A DNA stretch of 64,000 bases. It comes from JACDAS01 sp046262415. GTDB taxonomy: Bacteria > Actinomycetota > Thermoleophilia > Gaiellales > Gaiellaceae. Below are positions 8,647 through 18,100 of the stretch, piece after piece. The stretch is taken from the NCBI GenBank assembly GCA_046262415.1, contig JBHEMU010000146.1:62001-126000 (forward strand), read 5' to 3'. The notes beneath the pieces are model-generated. The model was not told the origin of the DNA. It saw only the letters and a list, made by a program, of their open reading frames with translations, and ran no database searches. Numbering within the stretch: position 1 is the first letter of the stretch; the number at the start of each line of letters is the position of its first letter. The position numbers were made by a program, and so were the translations under genes.

Positions 8647-9461
8647 CCGAGCCCGCCGTCACCGTCATCCGCCCGGTGCGCGGATGGGTCGGCTTCCGCC
8701 TAGGCGAGCTCTGGAGCTACCGCGAGCTCCTGTTCTTCCTGGCCTGGCGGAACGTCCTCATCCGGTACAAGCAGACCGTCCTCGGCATCGCGTGGGCGGT
8801 GCTGCAACCGCTCTTCCTGATGGTCGTGATGACCGCCTTCTTCGGCTCGTTCGCGAAAGCCGCCGGCGTACCTGGACCGATCTTCTACTTCGCCGGCCTC
8901 GTCCCCTGGGCGTTCTTCGCCAGCTCGGTCGCCCAGTCGTCGAACAGCCTCGTCGGCAACGCGAACCTGATCGGCAAGGTCTACTTCCCGCGCCTGGCGG
9001 CGCCGATCTCCGCCGTCCTCGCCGCGCTCGCGGACTTCGTCTTCGCGTTCGCCGTGCTGGTCGTGATGATGCTCGCGTACGGGATCTACCCCCGGCCGGC
9101 GGCCGCACTCGTGCTGCCGGCGCTGTTGCTCCTCACCGTCGTCACGGCGCTCGGCGCCGGCCTCTGGCTGTCCGCGCTGAACGTGGCCTACCGCGACGTC
9201 CAGTACGTCGTCCCGTTCCTGATCCAGATCGGCCTGTTCGCGAGCCTCTTCGCGACGACGATCCAGTCCGAGCCCTGGCAGACGCTGCTCGGCCTGAACC
9301 CCATGGCCGGGGTTGTGGAGGGCTTCCGGTGGGCGCTCCTCGGCGCCGGCACGGGCTTCTCGAGCATGGCGGGTCTCTCGGTCGCGGTCGCCGCCTTGCT
9401 GCTCGTGTCGGGCGCCGTCTACTTCCGGCACCAGGAACGGACCTTCGCCGATGTCATCTGA
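8643..9461 (+). CDS. wzm: ABC-2 type polysaccharide export permease (Wzm-like)
   Basis: The 272 residues contain six hydrophobic segments. The N-terminal motif [23 protein letters not shown] (written here only by its ends, LLFFLAWR and QTVLGIAW) is the signature of polysaccharide ABC-2 permeases, as are [12 protein letters not shown] and [17 protein letters not shown]. The partner ATPase follows at 9618. Together they move a lipid-linked polysaccharide or teichoic-acid-like polymer across the cytoplasmic membrane. The GTG start at 8643 overlaps the stop of the epimerase gene. Confidence 0.9.
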   Translation: MTEPAVTVIRPVRGWVGFRLGELWSYRELLFFLAWRNVLIRYKQTVLGIAWAVLQPLFLMVVMTAFFGSFAKAAGVPGPIFYFAGLVPWAFFASSVAQSSNSLVGNANLIGKVYFPRLAAPISAVLAALADFVFAFAVLVVMMLAYGIYPRPAAALVLPALLLLTVVTALGAGLWLSALNVAYRDVQYVVPFLIQIGLFASLFATTIQSEPWQTLLGLNPMAGVVEGFRWALLGAGTGFSSMAGLSVAVAALLLVSGAVYFRHQERTFADVI

Positions 9462-9528
9462 GACGAGTCCCTTTCGAACTGAAGCACGAGCCGCCTGGCC
9501 GCGCTGGGCGGCGCGATGCGTCGTCCTC

Positions 9529-9561
9529 GGGCCCCCCCATGGCGCTGCCATGCGGGCGCCC
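9529..9561 (+). other. Imperfect hairpin between exporter genes
   Basis: In the 156-bp gap between wzm and wzt, GGGCCCCCCCATGGC and GCCATGCGGGCGCCC can pair over 15 positions with two mismatches around a three-base loop. No T run follows, so it is not an ordinary terminator. It could limit readthrough or protect the wzm message. Confidence 0.45.
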
Positions 9562-9568
9562 TGCGTCC

Positions 9569-9574
9569 TAGCCT
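9569..9574 (+). promoter_or_regulatory. Possible -10 box TAGCCT before wzt
   Basis: TAGCCT lies 43 bases before the wzt ATG, just after the hairpin. It would allow the ATPase and the sqdB-neu genes to be transcribed apart from wzm. The match is to the -10 only. Confidence 0.3.
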
Positions 9575-9617
9575 CGCACTCGCCCAGCACACCCAGTCAG
9601 CGCGTGGTCAGTGCGAA

Positions 9618-10928
9618 ATGAACTCTGAGACGACGGCCATCGTCGCCGAGGGGCTCGGCAAGCAGTACCGGATCGGCTCCCGCCCGACCGCGTACCGGAC
9701 GCTGCGCGAGTCGCTCGCGGGCGCGCTGCGGCAGGCCGGGCCGTCCGGCCCGCCCGAGACGTTCTGGGCGCTGAAGGACGTCTCGTTCGAGGTCGGCCGC
9801 GGGGAGGCGATCGGCGTGATCGGGCCGAACGGCGCCGGCAAGACGACGCTACTCAAGGTGCTCTCGCGGATCACGGAGCCGACGGCCGGCGTCGCGCGCG
9901 TCCGGGGTCGCGTCGGCTCCCTGCTCGAGGTCGGCACTGGCTTCCACCCGGAGCTGACCGGCCGGGAGAACATCTACCTGAACGGCTCGATCCTCGGCAT
10001 GGCCCGGGCGGAGATCGCGCGCAAGTTCGACGAGATCGTCGCCTTCGCCGGCGTGGAGCAGTTCATCGACACGCCCGTCAAGCGCTACTCGAGCGGCATG
10101 TACGTCCGGCTCGCGTTCGCCGTCGCCGCGCACCTCGACACGGACATCCTCCTCGTCGACGAGGTGCTCTCGGTGGGCGACTTCGCCTTCCAGCGCCGGT
10201 CGCTCGGCAAGATGCAGCAGCAGACCTCGGCCGAGGGCCGGACGGTGCTGTTCGTGAGCCACAACCTCGGCTCGGTGCGGACGCTCACGGAGCGCTGCAT
10301 CTGGCTCGAGCACGGGCAGATCCGGGAGCTCGGGCCCACGGAGGACGTCTTCCGCAGCTACGTGCGCTCGTACGGCACCGAGGGCGGCAGCGGCTCGATC
10401 GACCTCTCCGACCTCGCGCGCGGCCGGCCGGCGACGCCGCTGGCACAGGAGATCACCTTCGAGACGCTCGAGCTGCTCGACCGCTCCGGGACCGCCACGG
10501 CGACGCACCCCGAGGGCGAGCCCGTGACCGTCCGCCTCCGGCTCCGCGCGCGCTCGGCGCTCCGGGACGTGCGCCTGCAGGTGTACTGCCGCGTCGCCAC
10601 CGCGGACGGCGCCGTCCTCTTCTCGGCGACCGCCGGACCGCAGCCGGTCCAGCTCGAGCCGGGCGTTTACGAGACCGCGTTCACGATCGACCCGAACCCG
10701 CTCGGCGCCGGCGGCTACACGATCTGGCTCTACGCGCTGACGCTCTCCGACCGCACCGCCGACGTCGGCCAGGACCTGCTGCGGTCGGCGGCGACGCTCT
10801 CGATCGAGGACAGCCGCGCCGGCGAGCGGGACCTGGGCTACGCGTGGAAGGAGCGGGGGCTGATCCGCGTCGGCTACGAGTGGGCGCCGCTCTCGCGGGT
10901 CGAGGGCGGCGTCCCGGTTTCCGGTTAG
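9618..10928 (+). CDS. wzt: ABC polysaccharide export ATPase with C-terminal glycan-binding domain (Wzt-like)
   Basis: The protein has 436 residues from the ATG at 9618. The Walker A is GPNGAGKT (69-76), the signature YSSGM (157-161), the Walker B ILLVDE (177-182), with the switch histidine in FVSHN near 215. After about residue 265 comes an extra beta-rich domain (from ITFETLELLDRSG on). This matches the Wzt C-terminal domain that recognises the modified end of the glycan in O9a-type systems. Such coupling of chain end and export fits the methyltransferases encoded nearby. The open frame extends upstream over the hairpin, but that part is not protein-like. Confidence 0.92.
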   Translation: MNSETTAIVAEGLGKQYRIGSRPTAYRTLRESLAGALRQAGPSGPPETFWALKDVSFEVGRGEAIGVIGPNGAGKTTLLKVLSRITEPTAGVARVRGRVGSLLEVGTGFHPELTGRENIYLNGSILGMARAEIARKFDEIVAFAGVEQFIDTPVKRYSSGMYVRLAFAVAAHLDTDILLVDEVLSVGDFAFQRRSLGKMQQQTSAEGRTVLFVSHNLGSVRTLTERCIWLEHGQIRELGPTEDVFRSYVRSYGTEGGSGSIDLSDLARGRPATPLAQEITFETLELLDRSGTATATHPEGEPVTVRLRLRARSALRDVRLQVYCRVATADGAVLFSATAGPQPVQLEPGVYETAFTIDPNPLGAGGYTIWLYALTLSDRTADVGQDLLRSAATLSIEDSRAGERDLGYAWKERGLIRVGYEWAPLSRVEGGVPVSG

Positions 10929-10931
10929 AGT
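10926..10931 (+). promoter_or_regulatory. Possible -10 box TAGAGT before sqdB
   Basis: TAGAGT overlaps the wzt stop codon and lies eight bases before the second ATG (10940) of sqdB. This spacing is the same as at other leaderless starts here and favours that ATG over the one at 10934. Confidence 0.35.
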
Positions 10932-10939
10932 CGATGGCG

Positions 10940-12118
10940 ATGCGGATCCTCGTGCTCGGCGGCGACGGCTACCTGGGCTGGCCGACGGCGATGTTCTTCT
11001 CCAGGCTCGGCCACGACGTGATGGTCGTGGACAACCTGGCCAAGCGGCAGTGGGAGGCTGAGATCGACGGGTCGCCGCTCGAGCCGCTGCCGACGCTCCG
11101 CCATCGGGTGCGCGTCTGGCGCGAGGTGACGGGGCGCGAGATCCAGGTCGCGATCGGCGACATCGCCGAGAACCACCGGTTCGTCTACGACACGTTCGAG
11201 TCGTTCCAGCCGGAGGCGATCGTGCACTACGCGGAGCAGCCCTCGGCGCCCTACTCGATGGCCGGCCGGGGCCGCGCGCTCCTCACCCAGCGCAACAACG
11301 TCCTGGGAACGCTCAACGTGCTGCACGCGATCAAGGCGCACGTGCCCGACGCGCACCTGGTGAAGCTGGGGACGATGGGCGAGTACGGGACGCCGAACAT
11401 CGACATCGCCGAGGGATGGCTCGACGTCGAGGTCGACGGCCGCCGCGACCGGCTGCCGTTCCCGAAGCTCCCCGGCTCGTTCTACCACCTGTCCAAGGTG
11501 CACGACTCGCACAACATCCATTTCACGTGCCGGGTCTGGGGACTCGCCGCGACCGACCTGAACCAGGGCGTCGTCTACGGGATCACGACGGACGAGACCG
11601 AGCTCCACCCGGAGCTGCGGACCGGCTTCCACTACGACGCCGTGTTCGGCACCGCCCTGAACCGGTTCTGCGCGCAGGCTGTCTCCGGCGTGCCGCTGAC
11701 CGTGTACGGGGCGGGGGGGCAGAAGCGCGGCTTCCTCAACATCCGCGACACGCTCGAGTGCGTTCGGCTGGCGGTCGAGAACCCGGCCGACGCGGGCGAG
11801 TTCCGTGTCTTCAACCAGTTCACGGAGGTCTTCAGCGTCCTCGAGCTGGCGGAGATGGTGCGCTCGGCGGCGGCCAAGCACGGCTTCGACGCGCCGATCC
11901 AGCACGTCGAGAACCCGCGCGTCGAGGCGGAGGAGCACTACTACAACCCGCGCAACGACGCGCTGCTCGCGCTCGGGCTGAAGCCGCGCCTGCTCTCGGA
12001 GGAGCTGCTCGAGACGATGCTGATCACGATCGCCGAGTCGGCGGAGTGCATCGACCGCGCCACGATCATGCCGCAGGTTCGCTGGCGCGAGGAAGCGGTC
12101 TCGCGCGCTCCCGCTTGA
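10940..12118 (+). CDS. sqdB: UDP-sulfoquinovose synthase
   Basis: The 392 residues closely follow plant SQD1 and bacterial SqdB along their whole length. The enzyme makes UDP-sulfoquinovose from UDP-glucose and sulfite. NAD binds at GGDGYLG (7-13). The catalytic residues known from SQD1 fall at the same numbers: Thr145 in LGTMGEYGTPNIDI, and Tyr182 and Lys186 in SFYHLSKVHDSHN. Other near-identical blocks are ATDLNQGVVYG, DAVFGTALNRFC and NPRVEAEEHYYN. ATG 10940 is preferred to 10934. The neighbours are an ABC glycan exporter and sialic-type genes, not the usual sqdC/sqdD lipid genes, so the sulfosugar may go into a surface glycan. Confidence 0.95.
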   Translation: MRILVLGGDGYLGWPTAMFFSRLGHDVMVVDNLAKRQWEAEIDGSPLEPLPTLRHRVRVWREVTGREIQVAIGDIAENHRFVYDTFESFQPEAIVHYAEQPSAPYSMAGRGRALLTQRNNVLGTLNVLHAIKAHVPDAHLVKLGTMGEYGTPNIDIAEGWLDVEVDGRRDRLPFPKLPGSFYHLSKVHDSHNIHFTCRVWGLAATDLNQGVVYGITTDETELHPELRTGFHYDAVFGTALNRFCAQAVSGVPLTVYGAGGQKRGFLNIRDTLECVRLAVENPADAGEFRVFNQFTEVFSVLELAEMVRSAAAKHGFDAPIQHVENPRVEAEEHYYNPRNDALLALGLKPRLLSEELLETMLITIAESAECIDRATIMPQVRWREEAVSRAPA

Positions 12119-12816
12119 CCAACGACCGGCTGGCGCTCGTTCCGGCCCGCGGCGGCTCCCGCTCGATCCCGCTGAAGAACGTCAAGCCGCTCGGCGGACG
12201 CCCGCTGATCGAGTGGGTTCTGGGGGCGATCGCCGCGAGCGGGTCCGTCGACCGGATCGTCGTCTCCACCGACGACGAGCGAATCGCGGACGTGGCTCGC
12301 GCGGCCGGCGCCGACGTGCCCTTCCTGCGGCCCCCGGAGCTGGCGGGGGACGACACGCCCTCGATCCCGGTGATCGAGCACGCGCTCGAGTGGCTCGAGC
12401 AGGCCGAGGACTACCGGCCCGAGCACGTGCTCTTCCTGCAGCCGACGGAGCCGTTCGTCCGGCCGGAGCAGATTCGCGCCGCCTTCGACCTGATGATCTC
12501 GCGACAGGCGGACTCGGCGATCACCGTCGTCCCCGTACCGAGGAACTTCCACCCCTTCCACGTCCGGGTCGAGCGCGACGGGTTGCTCGAGTTCGAGCAG
12601 CCGGTGCAGCACTACGGCCACCCGACGCGGCAGTCGGACCCGCCGCGCTATGCGTTCGGGAATCTCTACTGGTTCCGGCGCGAGTCCTTCCTGCGCGAGC
12701 GCCGCCTCGAGGCCGGCCGCCGCGTCGGCCTCCCGATCGACCCGGTCTCCGCGCTCGACCTGAACACCGAGGAGGAGTGGCGGCTCGCCGAGCTCCTCGC
12801 CGGGGAGCTCGGCTGA
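12115..12816 (+). CDS. neuA: Acylneuraminate cytidylyltransferase family protein (NeuA-like)
   Basis: This 233-residue nucleotidyltransferase begins LALVPARGGSRSIPLKNVKPLGG, whose core ARGGSRSIPLKN is the CTP-binding motif of CMP-sialic acid synthetases. VVSTDDERIADVA and FLQPTEPFVRPEQI follow as in the family. It would activate a nonulosonic acid as its CMP-sugar. The start is a TTG at 12115 that shares TTGA with the sqdB stop; the frame extends upstream only as a shadow of sqdB. The substrate could be a sialic acid, a legionaminic-type acid or another 2-keto-3-deoxy sugar. Confidence 0.85.
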   Translation: MTNDRLALVPARGGSRSIPLKNVKPLGGRPLIEWVLGAIAASGSVDRIVVSTDDERIADVARAAGADVPFLRPPELAGDDTPSIPVIEHALEWLEQAEDYRPEHVLFLQPTEPFVRPEQIRAAFDLMISRQADSAITVVPVPRNFHPFHVRVERDGLLEFEQPVQHYGHPTRQSDPPRYAFGNLYWFRRESFLRERRLEAGRRVGLPIDPVSALDLNTEEEWRLAELLAGELG

Positions 12817-13745
12817 GCCGTCCGGCGATCCTCCTGGCCGAATCCTCGTTCGCGCCCGAGGCTCGCGCGGTCCTCGAGCGGGTCGGCGAAGTGATCGAGT
12901 TCGAGCGCTTCGAGCAGGCGCTGCCCGGGGCGAGCGCGATCGTGGGCGGCCTCGAGGTGGAGCTCGACCTGGAGCTGCTCGCGCGGGCGCCCGCGCTGCG
13001 GACGATCGCCTCGCGGACGTCCCAGCTCCGCCACATCGACCTCGAGGAGGCGAGGAGCCGGGGGATCGAGGTGCTCTTCATCGAGCCGGACGCCCCGCCG
13101 CTCCGGGAGACGACCTCCACCGCCGAGGAAGCCTTCGCGCTCGTGCTGGCGCTGCTCCGGCACGTTCCGTGGGCGTTCGACTCGGTCAAGGCCGGACGCT
13201 GGGAGCGCGGGCGCTACGGCGGGCGGGAGCTCAGGGGCAAGACGATCGGCCTCGTCGGCTTCGGCCGCCTCGGGCGCATGACCGCCGGCTACGCGCGCGC
13301 CTTCGGGATGCGGGTCCTGGCCAGCGATCCCGGCGTGAGCACGACCGACGAGGCCGAGCTCGTTCCGCTCGACCGGCTTCTCGCCGAGGCCGACGTCGTC
13401 TCGATCCACTGCACCTTCGACGAGTCGACGCGAGGGCTGATCGGCGAGCGCGAGCTCCGCCTGATGAAGGCGACCGCAGTGCTCGTCAACACGGCGCGGG
13501 GCGAGATCACCGACGAGCGGGCGCTCCTCGAGGCCCTCGCGGGCGGGCGCCTCGCGGGCGCGGCCGTCGACACGCTCGCGGGCGAGCGCGCGGACGGCTC
13601 TCACCTCCACGGCAATCCCCTGGTGGAGTACGCGCGGACGCACGAGAACCTGCTCATCCTCCCGCACCTCGGCGGCGCCACGGTCGAGGCGACCGCCCGC
13701 ACGCAGCTCTACATCGCCGAGAAGCTGGCAGCGCATCTGCGATGA
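12813..13745 (+). CDS. D-2-hydroxyacid dehydrogenase family protein
   Basis: The protein of about 310 residues has the D-isomer 2-hydroxyacid dehydrogenase layout. The NAD-binding motif is KTIGLVGFGRLGRMTAGYA, followed by VNTARGEI with the substrate-binding arginine and by LPHLGGAT with the catalytic histidine. The best start is a CTG at 12813, sharing CTGA with the neuA stop exactly as its neighbours share ATGA, GTGA and TTGA; no ATG, GTG or TTG lies nearby before the fold begins. It sits between neuA and neuB, so it probably acts on a precursor or relative of the nonulosonic acid. The substrate is unknown. Confidence 0.8.
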   Translation: MSRPAILLAESSFAPEARAVLERVGEVIEFERFEQALPGASAIVGGLEVELDLELLARAPALRTIASRTSQLRHIDLEEARSRGIEVLFIEPDAPPLRETTSTAEEAFALVLALLRHVPWAFDSVKAGRWERGRYGGRELRGKTIGLVGFGRLGRMTAGYARAFGMRVLASDPGVSTTDEAELVPLDRLLAEADVVSIHCTFDESTRGLIGERELRLMKATAVLVNTARGEITDERALLEALAGGRLAGAAVDTLAGERADGSHLHGNPLVEYARTHENLLILPHLGGATVEATARTQLYIAEKLAAHLR

Positions 13746-14779
13746 GCTTCCTGCCCGCCGACCGGGTCTTCGTGATCGCCGAGGCCGGCGTCACCAACTA
13801 CGGCGACGTGGAGCTCGCGCACCGGCAGGTCGACGCGGCCGCCGACGCGGCGTGCGACGCCGTCAAGTTCCAGTCCTGGTCGACCGCCGATCTCGTCAGC
13901 CGGCCGGTGGCGAAGCGGCTCGAGGGGGAGCTCGGCCGCGACTGGTACTCGCGGCTGGAGGAACGCGAGCTGACCCGGGACGATCTGCGCGAGGTGCGGG
14001 ACCACGCCCACGACCGGGGGCTCGTCTTCCTCGCCACGGCCCACGACAGCGCGTCGGTCGGCTTCCTCGTCGAGGGGCTCGATGTCCCGTGGCTGAAGAT
14101 CGGCTCCGGCGAGGCCTCGAACCTCCGTTTCCTGCGCGAGGTCGGCTCGGCCGGCCGCCCCGTACTGATCGCGTTCGGACTCTCGAGCGACGAGGAGGCT
14201 GTGCGCGCCGTCGAGACGCTGCGCCAGTCGGGCGCGCCCGAGGTGATCGCGCTCCACACCGTCAGCATCTACCCCACCCCGGCCCCCCTCGCTCGGCTCG
14301 ACCGGATCGGGCGCCTGCGCGAGCTGCTCGGCGTTCCGATCGGGATCTCGGATCACACGGTCGGCTGGCACGTTCCCCTCGCGGCGGTCGCGCTGGGCGC
14401 GTGCGCGATCGAGAAGCACCTCACCTTCGACAAGGCCGACCCGCGCTCGCTCGACAACCCCGGCGCGCTCGAGCCCGCGGAGCTGGCCGAGCTCGTGCGC
14501 CAGGTGCGGGAGGTCGAGGCGGCCCTCTTGCCGGTCGCGGACCAGGACTACGAGGCGGCCGTGGCGGATTCCCGCGACTGGGCGCTGCAGGCGGTCGTGG
14601 CCGCGCGGTCGCTGGAGGCGGGCACGACGCTCGCGGAGGCGGATCTCGCGTTCAAGCGGCCGGCGCGCGGAGGCATTCCCGCCTGCGAGGCCGACTCGCT
14701 GCTCGGCCGGACGCTCCGGCGCCCGGTCGAGGCGGACGAGCAGATCCGGCCCGACGACCTGCTGTCCACGCGGGAATGA
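13742..14779 (+). CDS. neuB: N-acetylneuraminate synthase family protein (NeuB-like)
   Basis: The 345-residue protein has the NeuB TIM barrel and a C-terminal SAF (antifreeze-like) domain. Barrel motifs are FVIAEAGVTNYGDVELA, CDAVKFQSW and WLKIGSGEASNLRFL, and GISDHTVGW carries conserved active-site residues. The SAF part, from about residue 280, includes FKRPARGGIPACEAD. The enzyme condenses phosphoenolpyruvate with an N-acylated hexosamine to make a nonulosonic acid. Its ATG overlaps the dehydrogenase stop. With the neuA-like gene upstream and the neuC-like gene at 22836, most of a CMP-nonulosonate pathway is present, though split by the efflux block. Confidence 0.9.
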   Translation: MSFLPADRVFVIAEAGVTNYGDVELAHRQVDAAADAACDAVKFQSWSTADLVSRPVAKRLEGELGRDWYSRLEERELTRDDLREVRDHAHDRGLVFLATAHDSASVGFLVEGLDVPWLKIGSGEASNLRFLREVGSAGRPVLIAFGLSSDEEAVRAVETLRQSGAPEVIALHTVSIYPTPAPLARLDRIGRLRELLGVPIGISDHTVGWHVPLAAVALGACAIEKHLTFDKADPRSLDNPGALEPAELAELVRQVREVEAALLPVADQDYEAAVADSRDWALQAVVAARSLEAGTTLAEADLAFKRPARGGIPACEADSLLGRTLRRPVEADEQIRPDDLLSTRE

Positions 14780-14802
14780 GACGCCTCCTCGGCATCGGGC
14801 TC

Positions 14803-15111
14803 CTACCGCTCGTCCGCCCACACCTCGTAGCGCTCGACGCTCGTGCGCCTCCCGGCCCACTGGCCGAACAGATCGGCGAGCTGCCTGGGCATCTCCTCCT
14901 CGAACGTCGGCTCGGCTGCCCGAAGGGCGTCCTCCGTCTCGAAGAACGCGACCGTGAGCGCCGACCGGCCCGACCGGTCGACGAGCTCGAGGTAGCCCTT
15001 GAACCCGTCGAGCCCGCGCATGATCGGCTCCACCCGTGAGCGCACCTCGTCGAGCGTCCGTTCGGCCTCCGCCACGTCGATGCCCTCGAACCTGGCGATG
15101 CGAGCGACCAT
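14803..15111 (-). CDS. Small ABM-type (dimeric alpha/beta barrel) protein
   Basis: The 102 residues have the pattern of the antibiotic biosynthesis monooxygenase-like ferredoxin fold: RIARFEGI, then helix residues, KGYLELVDRSGRSALTVAFFETEDALRAAE. Such small proteins form dimers and act as monooxygenases or ligand-binding proteins. A strong ribosome site, AAGGAGGAAACG, precedes the ATG at 15111, unlike the leaderless genes of the glycan locus. It is the last gene of the RND operon, 46 bp after the upstream stop, and faces neuB tail to tail across 23 bp. Its role in efflux is unknown. Confidence 0.6.
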   Translation of the reverse strand: MVARIARFEGIDVAEAERTLDEVRSRVEPIMRGLDGFKGYLELVDRSGRSALTVAFFETEDALRAAEPTFEEEMPRQLADLFGQWAGRRTSVERYEVWADER

Positions 15112-15157
15112 CGTTTCCTCCTTCGGTGTGTGTGCGAGACGGGAGGAACCTATCGCG

Positions 15158-18100
15158 CTAGACCGTATCCGCGGCCCGGCGCCGTCCGAAGCGCAGGTAC
15201 AGGGCCGGCACCGCGAAGAGGTTCACGAACGTCGAGGTGACAAGGCCGCCGACGATCACGACCGCCATCGGGTGCTCGATCTCGTGGCCCGGGATGTCGC
15301 CGTAGAGCAGCAGCGGCACGAGCGCGAGGCCGGTGGCGAGCGCGGTCATCAGGATCGGTGACAGTCGCTCGAGGGCGCCCCGGAGCACGAGCCCTACACC
15401 GAAGGGCTCTCCTTCCTCCCGCTCGAGGTGCTGGTAGTGGTTGATCAGGAGGATGCCGTTGCGGGCGGCGATGCCGAACACCGTGAAGAAGCCGACGAGC
15501 GCCCCGAGCGAGATCGTCCCGCCGGTGGCGAACACCGCCAGCACCCCGCCGACGAGCGCCATCGGCAGGGTGACGAAGAAGAGGGACGCGAGGCGCCAGC
15601 TGCCGAAGGCGACCTGGAGGAGGAGGAAGACGGCGATCGCCGCGGCCGCGGCGAGCCAGCGGAGCCTGTTCTGGGCGGCGGCCCGTTCCGCCGACTCGCC
15701 CAGCAGCTCGGCGTGGTAGCCGCGCGGGAAGTCCACCCGGGCGAGAGCCCGCTCGACGTCCGCCACGACCGAGCCGAGATCGCGGCCTCCGAGGTCGCCG
15801 GTGACGTCGAGTCGCCGGGAGATGTTCTCCCGCTTGATGATGTTCGGCGTGGGGGCGACGCGCACGTCCGCAACGTCGGCCAGCAGCACGTGCCCTCCGT
15901 GGGGCTTGTCGATGACGAGGTTCCGAATGCTCGTGAGGCTGTTGCGCGTGGCGGGCGTGCTCCAGACGTTGACGTCGGTGACCCGGGCCGGCTGCCAGAT
16001 GTCGTTGACCTCCACGCCCTGGACGAGCGTCGCGGCCGCGCGCCGGATGTCGCCCGGCTTCAGACCGTGGCGCCGGGCCGCCGCGAGATTCGTCTCCACC
16101 TCGACGTGCGGGATGTCCTCCTGGAGCTCGACGTGCAGGTCGACGAGGCCGTCGATGCCGGCGAGCTCCCGGCTCACCCTGTCCGCCTGGCGGCGAAGAA
16201 CCCCGAGCTCCGGCCCGAAGATGCGGACGACGATCGCGTGGCTCGAACCCGTCAGGACCTCCCGGACGCGCTCCCTGAGGTACGTCTGCACGTCGCGGAA
16301 CAGCCCGGGATAGCCGTCCACGACCTCGTGCACGGCTGCCAGCGTCTCGTCGTAGTCGGCGTCGGGGTCGACGCTGATCCAGTTCTCGCCGAAGTCGACG
16401 TTGACGACCTCGTCCGCGAAGCCTGCCTGGCCGATGTGGGACCCGCAGTTCCGCACTCCGGGAATCGAGCGCAGCTCGCGGCAGGCCAGAACCGAGATCC
16501 GCGTCTCTTCGGGGAGGGACGTTCCCGGCGTCGTCAGCCAGTGCATCAGGAAGTCCCGCTCCTTGAAGTTCGGCAGCAGCGACTGACCGAGAAACGGTGT
16601 CACTGCGAGGCCGGCTGCCGCGATCACCCCGACCGCGGCGTAGACGGGGCGGGGTCGCCGGATCACCGCGGCGAGCAAGCCGCCGTAGACGAGCTTGAGC
16701 CGCCGGACGACCGGGGAGTCGGGGCGCTCGAGGCGCGCCCGGCGCAGGAGGATCAGGCTCAGAGCCGGAGTCACCATCAGAGCGACGACCATCGAGGCGA
16801 GCACGGCGAGGGCGTACGAGAGAGCGAGCGGCTCGAAAAACGCTCCGGACAGGCCTTCGACGAAGAAGATGGGCACCACGACGATGACGTTGATCAGCGT
16901 CGCGTAGACGATCGGGCTGCGCACCTCGAGCGTGGCCTCGAGAATGACCCTGGGAATCGGTCGGTGGCCGCCCTCGCTGCGGTGCTGCCGGAGGCGCCGC
17001 CAGATGTTCTCGATGTCGATGATCGCATCGTCGACCACGACTCCGACGGCGATCACGAGGCCCGCGAGCACCATCGTGTTGATCGTGGCCCCGCGCAAGG
17101 CGAGGACGATCGCGGCCGCTGTCAGCGAGAGCGGGATCGAGACCAGGCTGATGAAGGCGGTGCGCCACTCGAAGAGGAAGGCGATCAGAACGAGGACGAG
17201 GAGCAGGCAGCCGATCAGGAGCGCGCGCGTCAGGTTCTCGATCGCGACCTCGATGAAGGTGGCCGGGCGGAAGATCGTCGAGTCGATCTCGATACCCGTC
17301 AGGCCGGGCCGGAGCGACTCGAGGGCTTCCTCGACGCCGCGGGTCACCTCCAGCGTGTTCGCCGACGGGAACTTCTCGACGACGAGGAGGAGCCCCTTGC
17401 CGTCGTTGACGACCGCGTCGCCCACGAGATTCGGATGCCCGATGACGACATCGGCCACGTCGCCAAGCCGAAGGCGCGTGCCGTCCGGCGCGTCGAAGCC
17501 CACCCCGGCAAGGTCGCGGGGGGAGAGGATCGGAGCCTCGTAGTGGATGCCCAGACGCTGGTTCGGCGTCTCGACGAAACCGCCGGTCCCCACCATCGAG
17601 CCCGGCGAGTACTTGAGGAGCACGGCATCGAGGGAATCGGCGGCGACCTCCATCACGCGCTGCACCGACACCCCGTGGGCGCGCATCCGCTCGGGATCGA
17701 CGAGCACCTGCTGCTGCACCTGCCGCTGCCCCCAGATGGCGACGTTGGCCACTCCGGGCACGCGCAGCAGGCGCTGCCTGACCGTGTGCCGGACGATGCT
17801 GGACAGCTCGATCAGCGAGTACCGCTCGGACGAGAGGCCGATCTTCATGACGCGGCTCGTCGAGGAGAGCGGCTGCATCATCAGCGGCGGGGCAGCCCAG
17901 CTCGGCAGCGTCGGCGCCACCGAGGCGAGGCGCTCCTGCACGAGCTGGCGGGCCTTCAGCCACTCCGTCCCGCGCTTGAAGATGAGGGTGATCGACGACA
18001 GCTGCTCCACGGACGACGAGCGAATGACGTCGAGCTCGGCCACCCCCGCCAGGTTCTGCTCCAGCGGGACGGTGATGTACTCCTCCACCTCCGCCGCCGA

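Noticed and set aside
10844..10939. An upstream start for the sqdB frame
   Set aside because: The added residues overlap the end of wzt in another frame. SqdB homologues begin at MRI/MRV, which matches ATG 10940.
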